DNA from: an uncultured Alphaproteobacteria bacterium
GTDB lineage: Bacteria > Pseudomonadota > Alphaproteobacteria > Rickettsiales > UBA1997
Direction of reading: 5' to 3'
Length of the DNA stretch: 6,502 bases
Assembly (NCBI GenBank): GCA_903927415.1
Contig: CAIYMZ010000158.1
Location: forward strand, 1-6,502
Shown here: piece by piece, positions 1 to 6,344 of the stretch
Position numbering within the stretch: the stretch's first letter is position 1
How the letters are laid out: each line of letters starts with the position of its first letter
Notes under the pieces: generated by a model
The model's database searches: none
What the model saw: only the letters and a program-made list of their open reading frames with translations
What the model was told of the DNA's origin: nothing
Made by a program: the position numbers and the translations under genes

Positions 1-46
1 AAAAGATCGGTTTCTTGAATCAGTTTTGGTATAGAGCCGATGAACG

Positions 47-793
47 TTAGTATTTTTTATATTGGTGAATGCCTTTCATCACGATGTCAAAGGTGCAAAG
101 TTTGATCGATTGCGGATTCATGATGTCAGAGTTGCGAACTAATGCTGTGACCAATTTTCTTTCTTGCTCATCGTAAGCCAAATATTGGTAATCCGTGATA
201 TTGAATGGATGATCGGCAAAATACATTTCGGTTTCTAACTTGCCAAATTTGGTGTGATAAATATTCATGTTAATATGCGGAGCACGGCCAACACTAGACC
301 CAGGCATGATTGTGATGAAGTGATAATTGCCCAAATTATCCGTAATTGTTCTCCCCGACATACTGAAATATTTATCGATATATTCACTGCCGGGCTCGAG
401 TAAGGTGTGATATTTTCCCGCAGCATTAGTTTGCCAAATTTCAATAACCGCGCCATCTATCGGCACTCCAAAAGAATCGGCAACGGTTCCCTGCAAAAAA
501 ATTATTTCACCAAAAGCTCGGTAAAATGAGCCAACTTTTTTAGCAAGATTGTTGGTGGTGGAGAAAGTTTCTGGCATCGACAAATCTGCGGTGAAGAAAC
601 GCGATGGAGTAATTTTTTTTGGACTAAAAACTGCAGGGGTTTCTGAAGAAAAATCATTTACAACATTGCCAACAACGCCCTTATATTCTGACGATATGAC
701 CTTTTCAGATTTTTCATTGGAGTAATTTTCGTCAGCAAAAGAATCGAAGGAAGTGAGTAAAATAAAAATAGCTGTGAGAAAAATTTTTATCAT
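47..793 (-). CDS. Exported intradiol dioxygenase-like protein, PcaG-like, likely defective iron site
   Basis: 248 aa. The chosen ATG (793-791) overlaps the dcd stop as ATGA and places a clean signal peptide at the N terminus: a basic start (MIKIF), a hydrophobic core, and a likely cleavage after SFA at residue 20. An upstream in-frame ATG at 862 would bury this signal and overlap dcd by 73 bases. The intradiol ring-cleavage dioxygenase core spans about residues 98-195. It has QGTVADSFGVPIDGA, then IEIWQTNAAGKY (Y128 at the position of iron ligand Tyr408 of protocatechuate dioxygenase beta), GRTITDNLGNYHFITIMPG, and RAPHIN (R170; H173 at His460). The second ligand Tyr is missing (S165/S166 follow the PG), and the second His is Asn175. 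The PHIN...MYFADH stretch resembles the non-catalytic PcaG subunit. Residues 21-97 form a poorly recognisable N-terminal segment. The fold is fairly sure. The activity and substrate are unknown, and a periplasmic location is inferred. Confidence 0.8.
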   Translation of the reverse strand: MIKIFLTAIFILLTSFDSFADENYSNEKSEKVISSEYKGVVGNVVNDFSSETPAVFSPKKITPSRFFTADLSMPETFSTTNNLAKKVGSFYRAFGEIIFLQGTVADSFGVPIDGAVIEIWQTNAAGKYHTLLEPGSEYIDKYFSMSGRTITDNLGNYHFITIMPGSSVGRAPHINMNIYHTKFGKLETEMYFADHPFNITDYQYLAYDEQERKLVTALVRNSDIMNPQSIKLCTFDIVMKGIHQYKKY

Positions 794-1359
794 ACTTTTG
801 GCAACGTAACTCCGGTTTGCTTCATGTATTTTCCGGCACGCATATCGTAGGAAATTTTGCAAGGTTGATCGCCTTTAAAAAATAAAAACTGGCACGCTCC
901 TTCAAAAGCATAAATTTTTGCCGGTAACGGAGTTGTGTTAGAAAATTCTAGCGTCACGTGCCCTTCCCATCCTGGTTCAAGTGGAGTAACGTTAACAATG
1001 ATTCCGCAACGTGCATAGGTTGATTTACCAACGCAAACTACAAGCACATCTTTTGGGATACGAAAATATTCCACTGTACGCGCTAGAGCAAAACTGTTTG
1101 GCGGTATGATGCAAACATCAGTGGTGCGATTTACAAAACTGGTTTCGCAGAAATTTTTTGGATCAACAATTGCCGAATCAATGTTAGTAAAAATTTTGAA
1201 TTCGTTTGAAACTCGCGCATCGTAGCCGTAAGAGGAATTGCCGTAAGAGATTATTTTTTGACCATTGCCATCAAACCTCATCTGTTCTGGAGCGAAAGGC
1301 TCAATCATATTTTGTTTTAGCGCAAGTTCGGCAATTGATTTGTCGGAGAGAATCGTCAT
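790..1359 (-). CDS. dcd: dCTP deaminase
   Basis: 189 aa, close to the 193 aa of E. coli Dcd. The enzyme deaminates dCTP to dUTP, which Dut then converts to dUMP for thymidylate synthesis; it is a cytosolic homotrimer with a dUTPase-like fold. The signature GKSTYARCG lies at 111-119 (K112, S113 and R117 match the substrate-binding Lys/Arg, Ser and Arg). It is followed by VTPLEPGWEGHVTLEFSN (124-141), in which E138 corresponds to the catalytic glutamate. The C terminus carries RAGKYMKQTGVTLP, the nucleotide-covering tail. The sequence type is the one usual in alpha- and betaproteobacteria. The ATG at 1359 begins the family-typical MTILSDKSI; no clear Shine-Dalgarno precedes it. It is the first gene of a two-gene unit with the downstream dioxygenase-like gene, and divergent from the antiporter gene 89 bp away. 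No key residue is missing. Confidence 0.96.
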   Translation of the reverse strand: MTILSDKSIAELALKQNMIEPFAPEQMRFDGNGQKIISYGNSSYGYDARVSNEFKIFTNIDSAIVDPKNFCETSFVNRTTDVCIIPPNSFALARTVEYFRIPKDVLVVCVGKSTYARCGIIVNVTPLEPGWEGHVTLEFSNTTPLPAKIYAFEGACQFLFFKGDQPCKISYDMRAGKYMKQTGVTLPKV

Positions 1360-1448
1360 TTTTTGAAAAAGTTTTCTTGCTAGAAAGGAGTGCGATTTTT
1401 AAAAAACCAATCTCAATTCGCAAATTTTTCCTAAGAACCTGCCACCTC
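1360..1448. promoter_or_regulatory. Divergent dcd / antiporter intergenic region with candidate promoters
   Basis: This 89-bp AT-rich gap lies between two divergent start codons, so it should hold promoters for both units. For dcd (minus strand), TTGCGA (1423-1418) and AAAAAT (1400-1395) are 17 nt apart, each matching 4 of 6 bases of the sigma-70 consensus, and would start transcription about 25-30 nt before the ATG. For the antiporter (plus strand), TTGCTA (1377-1382) and TAAAAA (1400-1405) are 17 nt apart, also 4 of 6 each. In a sequence this AT-rich such matches arise easily, so the boxes are weak. A good AAAGGAG lies at 1384-1390 but is not in front of a standard start codon. Confidence 0.35.
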
Positions 1449-3191
1449 ATGCACGACATCACCTACTTACGCGATATTCTAATTCTCCTCTTTGCTTCAG
1501 TTGCTATCGTCATTGTTTTTAAACAACTAGGATTAAGTCCGGCACTGGGATATCTAGTCGCCGGCGCAGCAATAGGACCATTCGGATTTGGTGTCTTAAC
1601 AACCACGGAAACAACAGGCTCAATCGCTGAACTTGGAATTGTTTTTTTACTTTTCGCCATTGGTTTGGAACTAACTTTCAGCCGATTAATGGCGATGAGG
1701 AAATACGTTTTAGGTTTCGGTGGCTTACAAATCGTTGTTACTTCTGCTATTATTTCTCTCATCTGTTCTCAGATTCTTAACTTCAACAACGAAACTGCAA
1801 TCATCATTGGAAGTGCTCTGGCAATGTCTTCAACCGCCATTGTCATGCAAGTTATTGCTGAACACGGGGAGCAATCAACTCGCGTTGGACGTCTCTCTTT
1901 TTCAATTTTATTGATGCAAGACTTAGCGGTAATTCCGATTTTAGTTTTGCTTCCTCTGCTTTCAAAAACTGATCTTAACCTTACTCACGCACTTGGTGGA
2001 GCACTGATTGACGCAGCTATAGCCATGGCAATAATTTTTGCCGTTGGCCGCTCGATGTTACGTCCAATCTACCGCTTAATCGCCGAATCCAAAAACGAAG
2101 TTTTATTTTTGAGCTTCACTTTGATCGTAATTCTAGGCTCCGCTTATTTAAGCAATCGCATGGGGTTATCCTTTGCTCTTGGCGCCTTCATCGCTGGTTT
2201 GATGGTGGCAGAAACGGAATATAAATATCGCGTTGAAGAAGAAATTTTGTCACTGAAGTCGCTGCTTCTTGGTTTGTTTTTTATGACCATCGGCATGTCG
2301 TTCGATTTCAATTTATTGCTAGCAAGCTTACCCTACATTGTTCTAGCTTCAGTTGCTTTGATCATCTTAAAAACTTCAATAATCGTATCTCTGTGCCGCA
2401 TCTTTCGCTTTCCTTTGGCGCCAGCAATTCACAGTGGCTTACTTTTATCTCAGGGTGGCGAGTTTGCTTTTGTGGTGTTTTTGATGGCGGTGCAGCAAAA
2501 ACTTATCGATGTTGATCTGTCACAATTTTTAATGACGGTCGTTACTTTCACGATGGCATTGACACCATTGCTCGCAACATTTGGACGCAAAATAAAAGCT
2601 CAGCTCTACACCAAAGAAATTTTGCATGACAATAAGCTAAAAAGAGAAATCGGGGATATTTCAAAACATATCGTCGTCATCGGATTTACTAAGGTTGGCC
2701 GCATCGTCTCTTACATTTTACGCAAACGCAGCGTCAATTATATCGTGCTTGAAAATAATCACAGAGTGGTGCGCATCGAAAAAAATAACGGCTATAACAT
2801 CTACTACGGCGACGCCATGAATATCGATATTTTGCGCTATATTGGCATTGAACGCGCTGAGTCCGTGATCATAGCGATGGAGGATGAAACTGCCTGCATG
2901 AAAATTACCCGCTTCATTCACGAAAATTTCCCCAATGTGTCAGTCATTACAAAATCAGAAAGCATCCATAACGCCGATCGTTTCAAAAAAGTTGGAGCCA
3001 GCTTTGTTGTATCAAAAAATTTAGAAACCGGATTGCAATTGAGTCATGCTGCACTTGCTTCGATTGGCGTTGGTAGTTCTGAAATTAATAGTGCCCTAAC
3101 TGCATTCCGCGACATAAATTCCGATGTAATCAGAGATGTCATTCTTTACGACGAGAACGCCGGAAGCGGAGAAATTTTTGAGAAAAAATAA
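1449..3191 (+). CDS. KefB/KefC-type monovalent cation:proton antiporter (CPA2) with TrkA-N domain
   Basis: 580 aa inner-membrane antiporter, probably K+ or Na+ efflux in exchange for H+. Residues 1-380 form the Na+/H+ exchanger domain, with about 12 hydrophobic segments. Family motifs are LGYLVAGAAIGPFGFG (33-48), ELGIVFLLFAIGLEL (61-75), MQDLAVIP (156-163, D158 as likely ion-binding Asp), FALGAFIAGLMVAETEY (242-258), LLLGLFFMTIGMSFDF (272-287) and LLLSQGGEFAFVVF (331-344). Residues about 407-525 form a TrkA-N/RCK Rossmann domain: HIVVIGFTKVG, acidic E435 after strand 2, then YYGDA (452-456). Its glycine motif reads GFTKVG rather than GxGxxG. The loop equal to KefC HALESD reads YRVEEE, so classic glutathione gating is doubtful. 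The ATG at 1449 fits the family N terminus (KefC starts about this far before TM1) although no Shine-Dalgarno precedes it; the frame is open upstream to 1206, inside dcd. The stop abuts the clpB stop. The exact ion and the Kef name are not settled. Confidence 0.93.
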   Translation: MHDITYLRDILILLFASVAIVIVFKQLGLSPALGYLVAGAAIGPFGFGVLTTTETTGSIAELGIVFLLFAIGLELTFSRLMAMRKYVLGFGGLQIVVTSAIISLICSQILNFNNETAIIIGSALAMSSTAIVMQVIAEHGEQSTRVGRLSFSILLMQDLAVIPILVLLPLLSKTDLNLTHALGGALIDAAIAMAIIFAVGRSMLRPIYRLIAESKNEVLFLSFTLIVILGSAYLSNRMGLSFALGAFIAGLMVAETEYKYRVEEEILSLKSLLLGLFFMTIGMSFDFNLLLASLPYIVLASVALIILKTSIIVSLCRIFRFPLAPAIHSGLLLSQGGEFAFVVFLMAVQQKLIDVDLSQFLMTVVTFTMALTPLLATFGRKIKAQLYTKEILHDNKLKREIGDISKHIVVIGFTKVGRIVSYILRKRSVNYIVLENNHRVVRIEKNNGYNIYYGDAMNIDILRYIGIERAESVIIAMEDETACMKITRFIHENFPNVSVITKSESIHNADRFKKVGASFVVSKNLETGLQLSHAALASIGVGSSEINSALTAFRDINSDVIRDVILYDENAGSGEIFEKK

Positions 3192-5756
3192 TCATCCAAC
3201 CAAAAATTCTAGATTTTCGCCCCTCCCCTTCACCTTCACATTCTGCCCATCCGCAATTTCCCCGCGCAAAATTTTCTCCGCTAGAATATTTTCAATCTCG
3301 CGTTGAATTAGGCGCTTCAAGGGTCGCGCACCGTAGACAGAATCGTAACCTTTTGCCGCTAAATAATTTTTGGCAGATTTATCGAGTTCGAGTTTAATAT
3401 TTTTTAGCATCAATCTTTTGGCGAGGCGCGCGAATTGGGTCTCGACGATGCCTTCCATATTTTTACGACTGAGCTTGTTGAACAAAATAATTTCGTCGAG
3501 GCGGTTTAGAAACTCAGGACGGAAATGTCCGCGAACCACGTCCATCACCTTCTCCTGCACGCTCTCAACTTTTTCTTCTTCGCCTAAATTTGTTAAAAAT
3601 TGCGAACCTAAATTCGAAGTCAGAATAATAATCGAGTTGGTAAAATTTACGACGTGACCTTGCGAGTCAGTCAGGCGGCCGTCGTCGAGCACTTGCAGCA
3701 AAATATTAAAAACATCGTGATGCGCTTTTTCGACCTCGTCGAATAAAATAACTTGGTAGGGACGGCGACGCACAGCTTCGGTTAAAACTCCACCTTGCTC
3801 AAATCCGACATATCCCGGAGGCGCGCCAATCAAGCGTGCAACGGCATGCTTCTCCATGAATTCACTCATGTCGATTCGCAAAATTGCGGATTCATCGTCG
3901 AAAATAAATTCAGCCAGCGCTTTGCAAACTTCAGTTTTTCCGACTCCCGTTGGCCCTAAAAATAAGAATGATCCTATCGGACGATTTTGGTCTTGCAGCC
4001 CAGCGCGCGAACGACGCACCGCATCCGAAATCGCCTTCAAGGCCGCATCTTGCCCGACAACTCTTTGGCGCAAAAGTTCTTCCATCTTCAGCAATTTTTC
4101 TTTCTCGCCAGAGAGAATTTTATCGACGGGAATTCCCGTAACTTTCGCAATAATTGCCGCAATATCATCCTCACCAACTGACTCACGCACCATCTCAGAA
4201 GCAGCGCCATCAAGGCTTTCCAGCTCTTTCTGCAACTCAGGAATTTTGCCGTAGGTTAGTTCGCCAGCCTTCGCTAAATTTCCTTCGCGCTGCGCTTTTT
4301 CGAGTTCGAATTTTGCTTGTTCGATTTTGCTTTTGAGATCACTGGCTTTGCCGCGTTTCATTTTTTCGGTTTGCCACAGCGAAGTCATTTCCGCCGACTT
4401 TTTTTCGAATTCTTTAAGCTCCGAATTAAGTTTTTTTAAGCGATCTTGTGAAGCCTGATCATCCTCTTTCTTCAAGGCTTCGGCCTCGATTTTTAACTGA
4501 ATTATTTTGCGATCAGTTTCGTCGAGTTCTGTTGGTTTTGAATCGAGCTCAATCTTCAAACTGCTCGCCGCTTCGTCGATTAAATCAATCGCTTTGTCCG
4601 GCAAAAAGCGATCGGTGATGTAGCGATGAGACAGCGTCGCTGCTGCAACGAGAGCCGCATCCTTAATTTTAATTCCGTGGTGAACTTCGTATTTTTCTTT
4701 GATGCCGCGCAGGATTGAAATTGTGTCGGGCACGCTTGGCTCTTCGGTGTAGACCGGTTGGAAACGTCGCGCCAAAGCCGCATCTTTTTCGATGTAGAGC
4801 CGATATTCATCGAGAGTTGTAGCGCCGACGCAGTGAAGTGTGCCACGCGCCAAAGCAGGTTTGAGTAGGTTCGATGCATCCATCGCGCCGTCAGTTTTTC
4901 CGGCGCCGACGAGAAGATGAAGTTCGTCGATGAAGAGAATCACATCGTCATTATTTTCGACTTCGTTCAGCACTGCTTTGAGCCGCTCCTCAAACTCACC
5001 GCGAAACTTCGCGCCAGCAATCAGCGCACCCATGTCGAGCGCCATTAATTTTTTATTTTTTAAACTTTCTGGCACGTCGCCGTTGATTATTCGCTGCGCC
5101 AAACCCTCAACAATCGCGGTTTTGCCGACTCCGGGTTGGCCAATTAAAACGGGATTATTTTTGGTGCGACGCGACAGAACTTGCATTGCGCGACGGATTT
5201 CTTCGTCACGACCGATGACAGGATCGATCTTGCCTTCGCGTGCTTTTTTGGTTAAATCTTGCGCGTATTTTTCCAGCGCTTGGTAGGTTGATTCTGCCGA
5301 AGCTGAGCTCGCTTTTTTTCCAGCACGAATTTTTTGGATGGCAGCGCGAAGTGCTTGTACAGTGACGCCAGCGAGCTTTAAATTTTTCGCCGCTTCATTT
5401 TTTTCATCTTCCAAAATCGCCTGCAAAAGTCGTTCGACGGTGACGAATTGATCAGAATTTTGATCAGAAATTTTTTCCGCCAAAACAAAAACCCGAGCTA
5501 ATTCTTGCGACAAAGAAATATTTCCGCCGCCCTCAACGCTCGGAATTTTTTTCAGCGCCTGCACGATTTCCGCTTTTAAAATTTCAACATTACCGTCGCA
5601 GAAGCTGATTAATTTTTGCGTGAGTCCGTCTTGATCGGAAAGCATTGCTGAAAGCAAATGTTCCGGCAGAAATTTTTGGTGACCAAGGCTTAAAGCCAGT
5701 GTTTGTGCGGCTTGAAGAAGGGACTGCGTTTTTTCGGTGTAGCGTTCGAGGTTCAT
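3192..5756 (-). CDS. clpB: ATP-dependent disaggregase chaperone ClpB (Hsp100)
   Basis: 854 aa against 857 in E. coli, complete. ClpB forms cytosolic hexamers that thread and dissolve aggregated protein together with DnaK/DnaJ/GrpE. Domains in order: Clp N domain (about 1-145); AAA-1 with Walker A GQPGVGKT (206-213), pore loop GAKFRGEFE (248-256, F251 where E. coli has Tyr251), Walker B VILFIDE (272-278) and arginine fingers R330/R331; coiled-coil middle domain (about 400-525, charged, Lys/Glu rich), which marks ClpB rather than ClpA or ClpC; AAA-2 with Walker A GPTGVGKT (601-608), pore loop GAPPGYVGFE (644-653) and Walker B VILFDE (669-674); C-terminal D2-small domain (about 765-854). The ATG at 5756 gives the standard MNLERYTEKTQ start; the 5' flank is AT-rich with no Shine-Dalgarno. 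I see no ATG or GTG near the N-domain linker for a short ClpB isoform. No sigma-32 promoter or CIRCE element is evident upstream. Confidence 0.98.
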   Translation of the reverse strand: MNLERYTEKTQSLLQAAQTLALSLGHQKFLPEHLLSAMLSDQDGLTQKLISFCDGNVEILKAEIVQALKKIPSVEGGGNISLSQELARVFVLAEKISDQNSDQFVTVERLLQAILEDEKNEAAKNLKLAGVTVQALRAAIQKIRAGKKASSASAESTYQALEKYAQDLTKKAREGKIDPVIGRDEEIRRAMQVLSRRTKNNPVLIGQPGVGKTAIVEGLAQRIINGDVPESLKNKKLMALDMGALIAGAKFRGEFEERLKAVLNEVENNDDVILFIDELHLLVGAGKTDGAMDASNLLKPALARGTLHCVGATTLDEYRLYIEKDAALARRFQPVYTEEPSVPDTISILRGIKEKYEVHHGIKIKDAALVAAATLSHRYITDRFLPDKAIDLIDEAASSLKIELDSKPTELDETDRKIIQLKIEAEALKKEDDQASQDRLKKLNSELKEFEKKSAEMTSLWQTEKMKRGKASDLKSKIEQAKFELEKAQREGNLAKAGELTYGKIPELQKELESLDGAASEMVRESVGEDDIAAIIAKVTGIPVDKILSGEKEKLLKMEELLRQRVVGQDAALKAISDAVRRSRAGLQDQNRPIGSFLFLGPTGVGKTEVCKALAEFIFDDESAILRIDMSEFMEKHAVARLIGAPPGYVGFEQGGVLTEAVRRRPYQVILFDEVEKAHHDVFNILLQVLDDGRLTDSQGHVVNFTNSIIILTSNLGSQFLTNLGEEEKVESVQEKVMDVVRGHFRPEFLNRLDEIILFNKLSRKNMEGIVETQFARLAKRLMLKNIKLELDKSAKNYLAAKGYDSVYGARPLKRLIQREIENILAEKILRGEIADGQNVKVKGRGENLEFLVG

Positions 5757-5757
5757 A

Positions 5758-5808
5758 AAAAATTAAAAATAAAATCGTCATCCTTGGTGCGCAGCACCGA
5801 GGATCTCA
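5758..5808 (-). terminator. Hairpin followed by T-rich run just before the clpB start
   Basis: Read on the minus strand, the palindrome at 5803-5781 gives a 10-bp stem with a 3-nt loop, followed 5 nt later by ATTTTATTTTTAATTTTT, which ends at the clpB ATG. This has the outline of an intrinsic terminator for folK transcription, or of a leader hairpin or attenuator for clpB. The T-run is broken by A residues and is offset from the stem base, so termination efficiency is doubtful. The hairpin belongs to the repeat described separately. Confidence 0.3.
5776..5808 (+). repeat. Palindromic repeat, copy A
   Basis: This 33-nt element begins CGTCATCCTT and ends GAGGATCTCA. It folds into a stem of 10 pairs (5781-5790 with 5794-5803, including one T-G wobble) and a GCA loop. 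An inverted second copy lies 29 nt away (5838-5870), identical at 28 of 33 positions. The CGTCATCC...GGATCTCA style resembles dispersed REP-like palindromes I recall from many alphaproteobacterial genomes; whether it is dispersed in this genome cannot be seen from one window. Confidence 0.85.
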
Positions 5809-5837
5809 GGAGTTTTTGGCTCGTAAGTTCTAATTCA

Positions 5838-5870
5838 TGAGATCCTCGACGCTTCGCGTCAAGGATGACG
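5838..5870 (-). repeat. Palindromic repeat, copy B, inverted relative to copy A
   Basis: The second copy of the 33-nt palindrome lies on the opposite strand, ending 6 bp from the folK stop codon. Its own stem pairs 5843-5852 with 5856-5865 around a 3-nt loop. Relative to copy A, two stem pairs are exchanged (G-C for A-T and T-A for C-G) with pairing kept, and one loop base differs. The two copies could also pair with each other as one long 33-bp hairpin with 5 mismatches and a 29-nt loop (5809-5837). The head-to-head arrangement resembles a paired REP (BIME-like) unit. Confidence 0.85.
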
Positions 5871-5876
5871 AGGCTG

Positions 5877-6344
5877 TTAGATAAAAATCTCCCTCAGCTT
5901 TTCAAGCAGCTCACTTTCAATCTCCTTGACCGTCATCAAAAAAAATTCGCGCTGAAACAGCCCAGCATGCGGGATCACCAACTTATCAGCAATTTTAATT
6001 TTCAGATTTTCAATCGCCAAAATATCCACATCGATTTCTCTCGGCGCCCATTTTTCGCGATCAATTCTTCCTAATTTTTTTTCAATTTCTTTGGCAACTT
6101 CTAAAATTTTTTGCGGTGGAAATTTTTGTAAATCGATGTCAGCAGAAAAGGCGATGTTGAAAAATTCACGATCCCAATCGCGCGGAGAATTCGGCAAAAG
6201 CATTGCCGGATTTTTGAAGATTTTTGATTTTTTTGAATCGGTAAGAAGCAGCTGAATCTCTAGCTCGCGCACTGCTTCATCAAGATAAAAATTACGATCA
6301 CCAAGATTGGAACCAAGACCAAAAACTATGCGAAACTTTTGCAT
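5877..6344 (-). CDS. folK: 2-amino-4-hydroxy-6-hydroxymethyldihydropteridine pyrophosphokinase (HPPK)
   Basis: 155 aa, near the 159 aa of E. coli HPPK. The enzyme transfers pyrophosphate from ATP to 6-hydroxymethyl-7,8-dihydropterin, the step before dihydropteroate synthase in folate synthesis, in the cytosol. The N terminus has FGLGSNLGDR (8-17), typical of the family. N63 in FFNIAF matches the pterin-contacting Asn. The signature LGRIDREKWAPREIDVDIL lies at 91-109: D105 and D107 are the two Mg-binding aspartates, W99 and R102 the conserved Trp and Arg; Ala100 replaces the usual Gly of WGPR. IPHAGLFQREFFL (124-136) matches the conserved IPHP...R.FVL block, with Ala for Pro. The ATG at 6344 overlaps the upstream stop as TAATG, implying translational coupling. 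It stands alone as HPPK, with no fusion to FolB or FolP. Confidence 0.95.
   Translation of the reverse strand: MQKFRIVFGLGSNLGDRNFYLDEAVRELEIQLLLTDSKKSKIFKNPAMLLPNSPRDWDREFFNIAFSADIDLQKFPPQKILEVAKEIEKKLGRIDREKWAPREIDVDILAIENLKIKIADKLVIPHAGLFQREFFLMTVKEIESELLEKLREIFI

Noticed and set aside
3..50. Open plus-strand frame from the left edge, KIGFLNQFWYRADER then TAG at 48-50, possibly the tail of a convergent gene
   Set aside because: Only 15 codons, with no family recognised. It fits the tail-to-tail packing seen elsewhere but is too short to support; the sequence to the left is needed.
794..862. Longer N terminus for the dioxygenase-like protein, starting at ATG 862
   Set aside because: It would overlap dcd by 73 bases and put 23 basic, non-signal residues before a well-formed signal peptide. 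The ATGA start at 793 is better.
1206..1448. Upstream extension of the antiporter frame by 81 codons
   Set aside because: It runs antisense through dcd, encodes a basic stretch unlike the family, and the family N terminus begins at about ATG 1449.
1720..2921. Short open frames on both strands inside the antiporter gene
   Set aside because: The antiporter frame accounts for the whole stretch with family motifs; the others are low-complexity shadows.
3856..5286. Several open plus-strand frames opposite clpB, up to 132 codons
   Set aside because: They are antisense shadows of strongly conserved clpB codons, with no recognisable domains.
5838..5870. Sigma-32-like match for clpB: CTTGAC, 15 nt, then TCTCATGA on the minus strand
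   Set aside because: It lies inside the palindromic repeat, only 4 of 7 defined -10 bases agree, and the match is explained by the repeat sequence itself.
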